Shown here in pieces: positions 1-8,314 of a DNA stretch of 13,360 nt (its first letter is position 1; each line of letters begins with the position of its first letter). Where the stretch lies: NCBI GenBank assembly GCA_005883365.1, contig VAXA01000293.1, positions 1 through 13,360 on the forward strand, in the 5' to 3' direction. Position numbers and translations under genes: made by a program. The notes beneath the pieces were generated by a model. It ran no database searches. It had not been told where the DNA came from and worked only from the letters and a program-made list of their open reading frames with translations. The DNA is from Actinomycetota bacterium. GTDB lineage: Bacteria; Actinomycetota; Thermoleophilia; Gaiellales; Gaiellaceae.

Positions 1-1079
1 ATGCCGGGCAGGACGTCCGTCGCGTAGGAGCCGTCGACAGGCATCCGGGCGAACAACAGCATCCCGATGACGGTGAGCACCATGCCGGTGGCGGCGACCG
101 GCCGGACGCCGATCCGGGGGGCGAAGCTCGAGGCAAGGCCGGCCGAGAGCATGATCCCGGCCGTGAACGGCAGGAACGCGACGCCGGTCTTCAGCGGCCC
201 GAAGCCAAGGATCTTCTGGATGTAGAGCGTGTTGAAGAAGAACATCGCGAACATCCCGGAAAAGGCGAGGAACATGGACAGGTTCGCCGTGAGGAGCGAG
301 CGGACGCGGAAGATCGAGAGCCGGACAAGCGGCTCGGACGACCGCTGTTCGATCACGACGAACGCCGCGAGGAGCACGAACGCGAGGATGAACGAGACGA
401 TCGTCAGCGTCGAGCCCCAGCCGTGCTGGGCCGAGTTGACGAGTGCGTAGACGAGCGCCATCAGCCCACCCGTGACCGTGAGCGCGCCGGCGATGTCGTA
501 GCCCTGATGCGCGTGCTCGTCCTTCGACTCGGGCACGAGCCGCAGCGCCGCGAAGAAGGCGAAGATGCCGACCGGGACGTTGACGAAGAAGATCCAGCGC
601 CAGGAGAACGACTGCGTGAGCGCGCCCCCAAGCACGAGGCCGACCGCGGAACCGCCGATCGCGATTGCGGCCCAGACGCCGAGCGCGCGTGACCGCTCCT
701 TCCCCTCGGCGAACGTCGTGGAGATGATCGACAGCGCAGCCGGCGAGATGAGCGCCGCGCCGAGCCCCTGCAGCGCCCGGAAGCCGATCAGCATCCCCGA
801 GGTCGTCGCGAGCCCGTTCAGCAGCGAGGCGGCGGTGAAGATGACGAGGCCGACGAGGAAGAGCCGCTTCCGTCCCAGAAGGTCGCCCGCGCGCCCGCCG
901 AGCAGCAGGAAGCCGGCGAAGACGAGCGTGTACGCGTTGATCACCCACTGCAGGCTGGCCTCGGTGAAACCGAGAGACGTCTGGATATGGGGCAGCGCTA
1001 CGTTGACGATCGTCGCGTCGAGGACGACCATGAACTGCGCGAGGCAGATGATGACGAGTACGACCCAGGGATTCGTGGA
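1..1079 (-). CDS. DHA2-family (EmrB/QacA-like) MFS multidrug efflux permease, partial, start codon damaged
   Basis: Proton-driven drug exporter of the inner membrane, inferred from family. The minus-strand frame reads 359 residues to the left edge, so the C-terminal part of a usual 450-520-residue protein is missing. About 11 hydrophobic segments are visible. The first carries the DHA2 signature VVLDATIVNVALP (about residues 18-30); the loop after the second carries MFS motif A, GGRAGDLLGRKR (about 61-72). SWRWIFFVNVPVG follows, also typical of the family. No ATG, GTG or TTG occurs in frame between the upstream stop (TAG, in the lipA start region) and an ATG at 1031, which would cut transmembrane segment 1 in half. 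Inserting one G between 1079 and 1080 would create ATG-TCC-ACG-AAT-CCC-TGG behind an AGGGAG ribosome site, so I infer a one-base deletion or sequencing error. The gene is divergent from lipA with under 50 bp between them. The substrate cannot be told from sequence. Confidence 0.88.
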
Positions 1080-1106
1080 ATGGCGGGTCGGTCTCCCTAC
1101 GCCACC

Positions 1107-1112
1107 TAGACT
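1107..1112 (+). promoter_or_regulatory. Possible -10 hexamer for lipA
   Basis: TAGACT fits the actinobacterial TANNNT -10 pattern and ends 11 nt before the lipA ATG, which would give a very short leader. No convincing -35 hexamer is seen 16-18 nt upstream. It also lies in the short gap shared with the divergent permease gene. This is inference only. Confidence 0.3.
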
Positions 1113-1123
1113 GGAACGCGGCT

Positions 1124-2044
1124 ATGAACTCATCGCTTCCCGTCGCCGAGCGGCCCCGCCGGCCCGAATGGATGAAGGTGCGAGCGCCCTCGAAGGACGG
1201 CTCGTACTTCGACGTCCAGAAGCTCGTACACGGGCTCTCGCTGCACACGATCTGCGAGGAGGCGCGCTGCCCGAACATCGCGGAGTGCTGGGGCCGCGGC
1301 ACCGCGACGTTCCAGATCCTTGGCGACACCTGCACGCGCGCCTGCCGCTACTGCTACGTCCACTCCGGCAAGCCCGAGGCGCCGCCCGATCCGCTCGAGC
1401 CATTACGGCTCGCCCAGGCAGCCGCGCAGATGCGACTCAAGCACGTCGTCGTCACGTCTGTCGACCGCGACGACGTCCCCGATCGCGGCGCCGGCCACTA
1501 CGCGGCCACCATCCGCGCGCTCAAGGCGAAGCTGCCGGAAGCCTCGGTCGAGGTGCTGACGCCCGACTTCCTCGGAGTCGAGGAGGAGGCGCTGCAGACC
1601 GTCCTTGCCGCGAGACCCGACGTCTTCAACCACAACATCGAGACGGTGCGGCGCCTGCACGCGCGGATGCGCGGCGCGAAGGCGAGCTACGACGGCGCCC
1701 TGTGGCTGCTGCGCAGGGCGAAGGAGATCGCGGGGTATCCCGTGTTGACGAAGTCGGGAATCATCGTCGGCCTCGGCGAGACGAACGACGAGGTCGTCGA
1801 GACGATGCGCGACCTGCGCGCGAACGGCGTCGACGTCGTCACGATCGGCCAGTACCTCCAGCCGAGCGCGAAGCACGCGTCGATCGACCGCTGGGTCCAT
1901 CCGGACGAGTTCCGCTGGCTCCGCGAGCAGGGCGAGGCGCTGGGATTCGGGTCCGTCTTCTCCGGGCCGCTCGTGCGATCGAGCTACCGCGCCGACGAGC
2001 AGAAGCACGCGGCCGCGACCGGCCGCGGCGCAGTCGCGTACTAG
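1124..2044 (+). CDS. lipA: Lipoyl synthase (radical SAM)
   Basis: LipA inserts two sulfur atoms into protein-bound octanoyl groups (lipoyl-dependent dehydrogenases, GcvH) to make the lipoyl cofactor in the cytoplasm. Both iron-sulfur sites are visible: the auxiliary-cluster cysteines CX4CX5C (C44, C49, C55) and the radical SAM motif CX3CX2C (C70, C74, C77, in CTRACRYC). The conserved C-terminal RSSY (residues 285-288) supplies the serine ligand of the auxiliary cluster. VFNHNIETV (about 167-175), KSGIIVGLGE (210-219) and TIGQYLQPS (240-248) are further LipA hallmarks. The length of 306 aa is normal. The ATG at 1124 is chosen because it precedes RRPEWMKVRAP, the usual LipA N-terminal region; a GGA lies about 8 nt upstream but there is no strong Shine-Dalgarno. 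No lipB or lipoate ligase gene is present in the window. A hairpin follows directly. Confidence 0.97.
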   Translation: MNSSLPVAERPRRPEWMKVRAPSKDGSYFDVQKLVHGLSLHTICEEARCPNIAECWGRGTATFQILGDTCTRACRYCYVHSGKPEAPPDPLEPLRLAQAAAQMRLKHVVVTSVDRDDVPDRGAGHYAATIRALKAKLPEASVEVLTPDFLGVEEEALQTVLAARPDVFNHNIETVRRLHARMRGAKASYDGALWLLRRAKEIAGYPVLTKSGIIVGLGETNDEVVETMRDLRANGVDVVTIGQYLQPSAKHASIDRWVHPDEFRWLREQGEALGFGSVFSGPLVRSSYRADEQKHAAATGRGAVAY

Positions 2045-2049
2045 AAGCT

Positions 2050-2079
2050 GAGAAGGGCCGCCCGGAGGCGGCCCTTCTC
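2050..2079. terminator. Strong hairpin, probably a bidirectional terminator
   Basis: A perfect 13-bp inverted repeat (arms 2050-2062 and 2067-2079, GAGAAGGGCCGCC and its complement) encloses the tetraloop CGGA. It begins 5 nt after the lipA stop and ends 22 nt before the stop of the convergent gene at 2102, so it can serve both. No long T-run follows, as is common in high-GC actinobacteria, so the termination role rests on position and stem strength. Confidence 0.8.
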
Positions 2080-2101
2080 GTCTTGCGCTACTGCCTCGTC
2101 T

Positions 2102-5100
2102 CTAGGAGCCGAAGAAGCCGAACGCCTTCTGGACGAGGCTGGCCTTGTCGGCCGCCGTTCCGTACGCCTCCAGCGGGAAGGCGAGGAAGACGACCTTGTA
2201 CCCGTCGCTGTAGCTGAGCGCGTCGGGCTGCGAGGCGTCGTCGGTAAAGATCGCCTGCGCGGTGCCGTTGGGCGTGATCTCGTCCTCGAACGCCGCCCCG
2301 AGAACGGTGTGGTCGATCGAGATATCGCCGATCCCGTTGGTCAGCGTGCCGGTGACACTGTGCACGGCCGAGGTCGGCTTGTCGTTCTGCGCCTCCGACC
2401 CATCCCAGGTGATGTGGATGTAGTCGGAGAAGAACGGCGCCTGGCCGGCCGCTTGGTCGAGGATGTCCTGGCCGGACATCAACAGGTGCCCGCCGCCGTC
2501 GAGGAAGTTCTCCAGCTCCGGCTCGTACGGCCCCACCGGATCCGGATAGCTGTTCCCCGTGAACCAGACCACGCTGTTGAAGTCCAGCAGGAACGGCTGC
2601 GGAAGTGTCGCCCCGTCGGCCTTCAGATCCCAGACCTGGAACGGGATGCCCGCCGCCGTCAGCGCGTCCTTGTAGGACTGCTGGACGTCCGGAGCGTTGT
2701 TGTCGTTGTCGACGAGCAGCGCGTCGTTCGGGCCGACGCCGATCGTCTTCACGGTTCCGCTGGCCGAGACCGTCGAGTCGTTGGTCGACGTCGCGGTCAC
2801 CGTCGCGATGCTGCTTCCGGAGGCTCCACTGTCGATGTGGACGCGGACGCAGACGTCCGTCGAGTCGCCCGACGCTACCTGCGGCGTCGTGCCGGACGCC
2901 AGCGGCGTCGCGCACGTCGAGTCGAGGAAGCTGACGGCGAACCCGGTGGCCGACCCCGACGACGTCATGACGTACGTGTCGTCGTTGAAGCCACGGTTCG
3001 TCACCATCACGTGGTAGTCGACGTCGACCGGTCCCTTGCCGCCGTTCGACTGCGTCGCCGGAGCGAGGCTCACCGAGTACGGAGGCGCGAGCGGCGAGAC
3101 GAACGGGGAGCCCGTGGTCCCGACGCCCTCGTTGGAGGTGACCGTGACACCGTCGTTGACGATCGACGTGAAGCCCTTCTTGGCGGGGGTGTTCACCGTC
3201 ACGGAGAAGTGCACCTGGACGTTTCCGCCGGCCGGAACCGTCAGCCCGCTCCAGGTCGCCGTGCCGCCCAAGACCGTGCCGCCGTCCTGCGCAACGGCGT
3301 TGCCGGTGTTGGCCGGGACGGGATCGGTGATCGTGACACCGGTCGCTTCGACGTTGCCGATGTTCCTCAGCGTCAGCGTGTAGTCGATCGTGCTTCCCGG
3401 CCCGATCGGCTTGCCGGCATCAGACGTCGACTCGTCGAAGGCGGGAACCGACAGGTTGTCGTTCAGCTCCCATGCTGAACGCCCGTACGTGCCCGCGGCG
3501 AGCGTTCGCACGCCCGGCTGCGACGGATCGAGGTTGAGCTGCCCGATGGTGACGTCGGGAAGGCCCGTGCCGAGCTGGCCCCAGGTCGTCCCACCGTCGT
3601 AGGTGACGAAGTTGCCGACATCGGTGCCCGCGTACAGCGTGTTCGGGTACGAGGGGTCGAGCACGACCGAGTTGACCGGCACGTCAGGCAGGTTGCCCGA
3701 GATGTTCGTCCACTTCTGGCCGCCGTTGGTCGTCTTGAACACGTGTCCCGGCTGGCCGACCGTGCCCGCGTTGAACCCGTCGAACGCAACGTACGCGATC
3801 CGGTAGTTGCTCCGGTCGACGGCGATGCTCGAGACCGGGCGTCCGGGCAGGTTGCCGGTGACGTCTCTCCAGGCCGGGTTGTCGCTCGTCTTCGCGTCCG
3901 GGCTGAGATGGACGAGGCCCTCCTCGGAGCCCGTGTAGACCGCTTGGCCCCCACCGATGCCAATCGCGGAGATGGTGCAGCCGCGGCCGCCGTTCGGTGC
4001 CCCACCCGTGCAGCCGCTCGTCAGGTCGCCGCTGATCGGCTTCCAGGTGACGTCGGCCGCCGCGGGCGCCTTGGCGTTGTCTGTGCGATACAGGCGATAC
4101 GTGCCGAGGAAGAGCTGATTCGGATTGTCCTGGTTCATCACCCAGGGCGTGTAGAACTCGGACCGGTCGCTGAGGTTGATGCCGTTCCGGATGTACTGGT
4201 TGGAGAAGAAGCAGAACCCGCCACAGGCCGGGTTGTCACGGTATGGCGAGATGCCGTAGTAGGTGCCGTAGATGTAGCTCGAATCCGTCGGGTCGACCAT
4301 GACCTGGCCGCCGTCACCACTGAACAGGTCGAACCAGCTCAGGGCCTGAGTCGAGCCCAAGTCGGTCCCGAAGGTGTGCTCGGTGCCGTTGTCCTGGCTG
4401 CCGCCCCAGACATAGGACGGCGTCTGTGGATTGGTCGCGATGCTCGTGAACGTCGTGGTCGAGAGCGACCTGTTGAGGTCCTGCCAGTCGACGGCGGAGA
4501 GCGGAGTAGAGGTGCTGGACCGCCCGCCGAGGTCCGTGCTGTACCAGACGCCGCCGTCCGAGCCGATCATCACGTGCTGCGTGTTCGCCGGGTCGAACGC
4601 GACCGCGTGGAAGTCCGGATGCTGGTCGTAGCCGAGGTTCGTCCAGGTCTGACCACCATCGGTCGAGCGGAAGATCCCGCCCGCTCCGTGCGCGTAGTCA
4701 TAGACGCCCCCTGCGAACACGACGTCGGGGTTCGTCGGATCGGCCTCGATCACGTTGTCGTAGAAGCACTGGCCGGCGCAGTAGCCCGAGACGTTCTCCT
4801 TGTTGAATGTCCCGTTGGGATCGGGCTGGCTGAGTTGGCTCCAGCTGCCACCAGCGTTGGTCGACTTGAAGACCTCGGACTGGTGGTACGTGCCATCGTT
4901 GCCGTACCAGTCGAAGCCGGCGTAGAGCGTCGCCTGCGACTGACTGGCGGGATGCGAGAGAGAGATCGAGAAGCGCGTCAGGCCGGCTGCGTAGTTCGCG
5001 TTCGCCGGCAGCCCGTTCATGATCGTCTTCCAGCTGGCGCCGCCGTTGGTGCTCTTGTAGATGGCGTCGTGCCAGAACGAGGCGTATAGGTCCCCGTTCT

Positions 5101-6103
5101 GCGGGTCGAGCTCCAGGTCTGTGGCACCGTTCGTTCCCTGCGGTGCCTGCTTGAGCAGTGACCAGGTCGCACCGCCGTCGGTCGACTCCCAGATGCCGAA
5201 GCGAGAGTGCTGCACCGGCGAGGTGCGGCGCACGCCGCCACGGCCTCGGAGGGTCGCGGCGTAGAGATGGTTTGCGTTGCTCGGGTCGACGACGATCCGC
5301 GAGATGGACACGCCGTAGAAGTAGTCACCCGAGACGTGGCTCCACGTGTTGCCGCCGTCGGTCGACTTGAGGATGCCGTTGCCGAAGTAGCTGTCGCCCG
5401 AGAGGGCGCCCTCGCCGGTCCCCGCGTAGACCACGTTGTCGTCCGACGGGGCGACTGCGAGCGCCCCGATGTGGAGCGAGGGCATGTTGTCGGTCTTCGG
5501 AACCCAACTCGTTCCGTTCCAGACCCAGATCCCGCCCCCGGCGGCGCCGAGGATGCGCGTGCCGTCCTGGCGGATCGCCAGCGCGCCGACCCGGCCGCTG
5601 ACGCGGATGACGGTGCCCGAGTCACGCGTGGGCTGTCTCAGGCCACTCGGCCCGATCGGGGACCACGCATCGGCAAACGTCGTCGGCGTGGAGGGCGAAA
5701 GGCTGCGGCGATGTCCCAGCTTCTTGCCCTGGAGCGCCGCCTGAGCGCGAAGAGCGCCGGCCTGGCTGATGTCGAGCGGAGTGCTGCCCGCAGTGCGGCG
5801 ATCGCTGAAGTACTGATCGCGCTGCAGGATCAGGCTTCCTTCGTCGCCACCCTCGCCGCTGCGGTCGTCGGCAAGTGGCTGCTTGCCGAACTCGCTGCTC
5901 ACCAAGGGCTTCGATCCCGGCCGCTTGGTGGGAAAGCCCCCGAGGACGGCGAACGCCGTTCCGCCGCCGACTGCCGCGAAGACGGCTACGGCAAGGCCGA
6001 CGACGAGCCAGCGCGGGCGGCTCTCTACAAACTTCTTCGCCCTGCCTTTGGCGGCTTTCGCCGACGAGGCAAGGCCGAGCAAGCCGAGCTTGCGATACCT
6101 CAT
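2102..6103 (-). CDS. Large exported/membrane-anchored BNR (Asp-box) beta-propeller protein with DUF11-like domains
   Basis: A 1333-residue extracytoplasmic protein of unknown specific role. The N-terminus is strongly basic (residues 1-30), followed by a hydrophobic segment (about 31-57) that acts as signal or membrane anchor. Residues about 145-880 form one or two beta-propellers with Asp-box/BNR repeats: KSTDGGNTW (246), ESTDGGATW (306), KSTNGGASW (350), KSTNAGGSW (413), RSTDGGQTW (479), KTTNGGQKW (790) and a YDGGTTW variant (835). A DUF11-like domain follows at about 895-1005 (IDYTLTLRNIGNVEATGV), then a second Ig-like domain (about 1008-1120). The C-terminal alpha/beta domain (about 1126-1333) begins ALLVDNDNN and contains FLDGGGHLLMSGQD, as in ThuA/amidotransferase-like folds. 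BNR propellers occur in sortilin-type proteins and in glycosidases; no sialidase FRIP motif is seen, so enzymatic activity is not claimed. The ATG has a strong ribosome site (AGGGGGAG, 8 nt upstream). Convergent with lipA. Confidence 0.92.
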   Translation of the reverse strand: MRYRKLGLLGLASSAKAAKGRAKKFVESRPRWLVVGLAVAVFAAVGGGTAFAVLGGFPTKRPGSKPLVSSEFGKQPLADDRSGEGGDEGSLILQRDQYFSDRRTAGSTPLDISQAGALRAQAALQGKKLGHRRSLSPSTPTTFADAWSPIGPSGLRQPTRDSGTVIRVSGRVGALAIRQDGTRILGAAGGGIWVWNGTSWVPKTDNMPSLHIGALAVAPSDDNVVYAGTGEGALSGDSYFGNGILKSTDGGNTWSHVSGDYFYGVSISRIVVDPSNANHLYAATLRGRGGVRRTSPVQHSRFGIWESTDGGATWSLLKQAPQGTNGATDLELDPQNGDLYASFWHDAIYKSTNGGASWKTIMNGLPANANYAAGLTRFSISLSHPASQSQATLYAGFDWYGNDGTYHQSEVFKSTNAGGSWSQLSQPDPNGTFNKENVSGYCAGQCFYDNVIEADPTNPDVVFAGGVYDYAHGAGGIFRSTDGGQTWTNLGYDQHPDFHAVAFDPANTQHVMIGSDGGVWYSTDLGGRSSTSTPLSAVDWQDLNRSLSTTTFTSIATNPQTPSYVWGGSQDNGTEHTFGTDLGSTQALSWFDLFSGDGGQVMVDPTDSSYIYGTYYGISPYRDNPACGGFCFFSNQYIRNGINLSDRSEFYTPWVMNQDNPNQLFLGTYRLYRTDNAKAPAAADVTWKPISGDLTSGCTGGAPNGGRGCTISAIGIGGGQAVYTGSEEGLVHLSPDAKTSDNPAWRDVTGNLPGRPVSSIAVDRSNYRIAYVAFDGFNAGTVGQPGHVFKTTNGGQKWTNISGNLPDVPVNSVVLDPSYPNTLYAGTDVGNFVTYDGGTTWGQLGTGLPDVTIGQLNLDPSQPGVRTLAAGTYGRSAWELNDNLSVPAFDESTSDAGKPIGPGSTIDYTLTLRNIGNVEATGVTITDPVPANTGNAVAQDGGTVLGGTATWSGLTVPAGGNVQVHFSVTVNTPAKKGFTSIVNDGVTVTSNEGVGTTGSPFVSPLAPPYSVSLAPATQSNGGKGPVDVDYHVMVTNRGFNDDTYVMTSSGSATGFAVSFLDSTCATPLASGTTPQVASGDSTDVCVRVHIDSGASGSSIATVTATSTNDSTVSASGTVKTIGVGPNDALLVDNDNNAPDVQQSYKDALTAAGIPFQVWDLKADGATLPQPFLLDFNSVVWFTGNSYPDPVGPYEPELENFLDGGGHLLMSGQDILDQAAGQAPFFSDYIHITWDGSEAQNDKPTSAVHSVTGTLTNGIGDISIDHTVLGAAFEDEITPNGTAQAIFTDDASQPDALSYSDGYKVVFLAFPLEAYGTAADKASLVQKAFGFFGS

Positions 6104-6247
6104 TTCAGCTTCTCCCCCTTAGTTTTTGGTCGCAACGCACGACCGGAAGACGCCAGAGTGTCACACGATCCGCGAACCCGCGGCAGTCCACCCGCCGCAA
6201 CACAGCGCGTACCTTTGCGCAGCACCAGGGAGCGTGTCAATGCACTG

Positions 6248-6269
6248 GAATCCCTCGATCGAGGGATTC
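6248..6269. promoter_or_regulatory. Perfect 22-bp palindrome, candidate operator
   Basis: An uninterrupted 22-bp palindrome (centre 6258/6259, core CCCTCGATCGAGGG) ends 19 bp before the ATG at 6289. A TACCCT hexamer at 6275-6280 could be a -10 element of a leaderless transcript starting at or near that ATG. In that case the palindrome covers the -35 and spacer region, where a dimeric repressor would bind. It could instead be an RNA hairpin. The rest of the 6104-6288 gap shows no other feature I can support except the ribosome site of the leftward gene. Confidence 0.55.
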
Positions 6270-6288
6270 AGCGCTACCCTCGTTCCCG

Positions 6289-6651
6289 ATGCTGCGAGCG
6301 GCAGGGAGCGCATTTGCTGCAGCGGCGATCGCCCTGGGTGGGCTCGCCGCGGCGACATCCGGGCCAAACCTCCGCGGGGTACTCGACCGCAGCGGAGTAG
6401 AGTCGCCGGCCTGTTTCCCGGGCGAGCCGTGCGACCCGAACCCGGTCGGCGTCTTCGTTGTCTTCTCTCGCGAGCGCCACAAGCCGGTCCGCGTGAGAGT
6501 CCGATCAAACGGATCGTTCGCCGTCCGCCTTGCTCCTGCGTGGTACCGAATCTCGCTCGCTCCGCCACCGCTCTCCGGTCATGTCACGCCCGCGAGGGTG
6601 CGCGCCCCGCGCAAAGGCGTCGCGCGCCTGAGACTCGAGATCCGGCACTGA
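6289..6651 (+). CDS. Small secreted protein of unknown function
   Basis: A 120-residue protein with a clear N-terminal signal peptide: MLRAAG, then an alanine/leucine-rich stretch to about residue 23. The mature part has CFPGEPCDPNPVGVFVVFSR, then a short beta-rich segment (VRVRVRSNGSFAVRLAPAWY) and a basic C-terminus. The pattern of two cysteines around GEP, then a GxFxVxLxPxxY unit, resembles small secreted actinobacterial proteins with a carboxypeptidase-regulatory-like beta-sandwich. That assignment is by resemblance, and no catalytic residues are seen. The ATG at 6289 is chosen because it begins the signal peptide exactly; the same frame is open further upstream but has no signal-like start there. 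No Shine-Dalgarno is visible, so leaderless translation is likely. It converges on fumC with an 19-bp gap. Confidence 0.72.
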   Translation: MLRAAGSAFAAAAIALGGLAAATSGPNLRGVLDRSGVESPACFPGEPCDPNPVGVFVVFSRERHKPVRVRVRSNGSFAVRLAPAWYRISLAPPPLSGHVTPARVRAPRKGVARLRLEIRH

Positions 6652-6670
6652 GTCCTGACGCCCCGGCCGG

Positions 6671-8011
6671 TCAGGTGCCGCTGTGGTGCGGCTTCGCCAT
6701 CTTGCGGTAGTCGAGCGCCTCGTCGAGGATGGAGTCCTCGACGCCCTTCTCGCGCGCGACCTCGCGCAGGGAGCGGCCGGAGGCGGCGGCCTCCTTGACG
6801 ATCTCGCTCGCGCGGTCGTAGCCGATGTACGGGTTGAGCGCGGTCGCGGCAGCGAGTGTCAGCTCGGCGTAGCGCTCGCAGTTCTCGCGGTTCGCCTCGA
6901 TCCCGTCCACGCACTTCTCGGCGAAGAGCCGGCACGCGCTCGCAAGAAGCTTCACCGAGTCGAGGATGTTGCGTGCGAGGAGCGGCACGAAGACGTTGAG
7001 CTCGAAATGCCCCTGCATGCCGCCGATCGTGATCGCAGTGTCGTTGCCGATCACCTGGGCGGCGACCTGCGTCACGACCTCCGGCATCACCGGGTTCACC
7101 TTGCCGGGCATGATCGAGCTGCCCTTCTGGAGCTCCGGCAGCGCGATCTCGGCGAGGCCGGCGCGCGGGCCGGAGCCGAGGAAGCGGATGTCGTTCGCGA
7201 CCTTCGTGAGCGAGACGGCCACGGTCTTGAGCGCCCCCGACGCCTCGACGATCCCGTCGCGCGCCGCCTGCGCCTCGAACGGATCGGCCGGCGCCGAGAT
7301 CTCGAGCCCGGTCTCGCGCGCCAGCAGCTCGCGAACGCGCGGCGCGAACTCCGGATGCGTGTTGAGGCCGGTCCCGGTCGCGGTGCCCCCGAGCGGGATC
7401 TGCCCAAGCCGGGGCAACGCGCCGCGGACCCGCTCGACTCCCTGCCGCACCTGCGCGGCGTAGCCCGCGAACTCCTGGCCGAGCATGACCGGGACGGCAT
7501 CCATCCAGTGCGTCCGCCCAGACTTGACGACGTCGTCGAACTCCCGCGCCTTCGCCTCGAGCGACGTGGCGAGCTGCTCGAGCGCCGGCAGCAGGTCGTT
7601 CACGATCTCGTCGAGCGCCGCGAGGTGGACGGCCGACGGGAAGACGTCGTTCGACGACTGGCCCATGTTGACGTCGTCGTTCGGGTGGACGTCGTCTCCC
7701 GCGAGCGTCGCGATCACCTCGTTCGCATTCATGTTCGACGAGGTGCCGGAGCCCGTCTGGAAGACGTCGATCGGGAACTGGTCGTCGAGCGCCCCGTCCG
7801 CAATCCTCGCGGCGGCTGCCGCGATCCGCTCAGCCCTGTCGGCGTCGAGCAGGCCGAGCTCCGCGTTGACCTGTGCCGCAGCACCCTTGATCCGACCGAG
7901 CCAGCGCGCGACCGGGGGCGGGATCGGCTCGCCGGAAACGGGGAAGTTCGCGACGGCCTTCGCGGTCTCGCCGCCCCAGAGCTCTTGGCGCTCCTCGGCC
8001 TTCGCCATCAC
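6671..8011 (-). CDS. fumC: Class II fumarate hydratase, complete copy
   Basis: Fumarase of the TCA cycle, reversibly hydrating fumarate to L-malate as an iron-independent homotetramer. At 446 aa the length is close to the usual 460. Conserved elements in order: [14 protein letters not shown] (86-99), [15 protein letters not shown] (108-122), GRTHWMDA with H168 (165-172), TGTGLNTHP (212-220), and the superfamily signature GSSIMPGKVNP (297-307) with the catalytic serine loop and K304/N306. The annotated start is GTG (8011) followed at once by ATG (8008); no Shine-Dalgarno precedes either, and a TACACT hexamer 5 nt upstream of the GTG suggests leaderless translation. This is the only complete fumC in the window: two 5'-end copies lie upstream at 8417-8904 and 9785-10364. 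It differs from both at residues D58 and D106, which are G and Y in the fragments. Confidence 0.96.
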   Translation of the reverse strand: MMAKAEERQELWGGETAKAVANFPVSGEPIPPPVARWLGRIKGAAAQVNAELGLLDADRAERIAAAAARIADGALDDQFPIDVFQTGSGTSSNMNANEVIATLAGDDVHPNDDVNMGQSSNDVFPSAVHLAALDEIVNDLLPALEQLATSLEAKAREFDDVVKSGRTHWMDAVPVMLGQEFAGYAAQVRQGVERVRGALPRLGQIPLGGTATGTGLNTHPEFAPRVRELLARETGLEISAPADPFEAQAARDGIVEASGALKTVAVSLTKVANDIRFLGSGPRAGLAEIALPELQKGSSIMPGKVNPVMPEVVTQVAAQVIGNDTAITIGGMQGHFELNVFVPLLARNILDSVKLLASACRLFAEKCVDGIEANRENCERYAELTLAAATALNPYIGYDRASEIVKEAAASGRSLREVAREKGVEDSILDEALDYRKMAKPHHSGT

Positions 8012-8016
8012 TGCCG

Positions 8017-8022
8017 AGTGTA
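8017..8022 (-). promoter_or_regulatory. Candidate -10 element of fumC (leaderless)
   Basis: Read on the minus strand, TACACT lies 5 nt before the GTG and 8 nt before the ATG of fumC, the spacing expected when transcription starts on the initiation codon. No clear -35 is present. The same hexamer is repeated at 8910-8915 and 10370-10375 before the two fumC fragments, so those could also be transcribed. Inference from spacing and the lack of a ribosome site. Confidence 0.4.
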
Positions 8023-8059
8023 GGGAAGTGCAGGAGGACGACGCTGCGGGGAGCGGAAA

Positions 8060-8260
8060 CTACGCGACCGACGGGAGGCGCCGCGCGGCGTGCCGCCGCT
8101 CGCGCGGCTCACGACGCTCAGCCGCGGTCAGCTCGAGCACGGGCGTCCACCCGAGGTAGCCGCACTCCGGGCACTCGGGCGACTCGAAGTGCTTGAAGCG
8201 GTCACGACGGGCGACGCGGGTGGTGCGGCAGTGGAGACATTCGACGACGAGAGACTCCAT
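8060..8260 (-). CDS. Small zinc-ribbon protein, copy A
   Basis: A 66-residue protein with two CXXC knuckles: C8/C11 (ECLHCRTT) and C30/C33 (PECPECGYLGW), the layout of a single zinc ribbon. The C-terminal third is rich in arginine and glutamate (ERREPRERRHAARR). I recognise the general type (small conserved actinobacterial zinc-ribbon peptide) but know no function; nucleic-acid or protein binding is possible. It lies 48 bp upstream of fumC and downstream of reductase sequence on the same strand, so it was probably co-transcribed with them. Copy A has A46 where copies B and C have E46 (one base, position 8124). The ATG start gives a compact protein beginning just before the first knuckle. Confidence 0.82.
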   Translation of the reverse strand: MESLVVECLHCRTTRVARRDRFKHFESPECPECGYLGWTPVLELTAAERREPRERRHAARRLPSVA

Positions 8261-8296
8261 GCCCGGTCCATCGGCGTCCGGGCGCCGGCCCGATGT

Positions 8297-8310
8297 CCCC
8301 CGATCGGGGG
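8297..8310. repeat. 14-bp palindrome after the reductase 3' end, copy A
   Basis: CCCCCGATCGGGGG is a perfect palindrome able to form a 5-bp GC stem with a GATC loop. It sits 4 bp beyond the reductase stop codon and 36 bp before the zinc-ribbon start. It recurs at 9190-9203 and 10650-10663. It could be an attenuator or processing site between the two genes, or an operator. No T-run follows. Confidence 0.5.
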
Positions 8311-8314
8311 CTAC

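Noticed and set aside
565..2217. 550-codon plus-strand frame across the permease and lipA
   Set aside because: It is antisense to the permease and out of frame with lipA; the arginine-rich translation has no domain, and the other frames contain clear families.
2309..6400. Several long plus-strand open frames (for example 2309-3478, 3743-5089, 5207-6400) opposite the BNR gene
   Set aside because: They are antisense shadows of a GC-rich gene: compositionally biased (R/V/D/A), no recognisable domains, while the minus strand holds clear Asp-box repeats.
6683..8023. 446-codon plus-strand frame opposite fumC, and the 532-codon frame at 10443-12041 opposite the reductase
   Set aside because: Mirror frames of well-identified enzymes; no start context or domain content.
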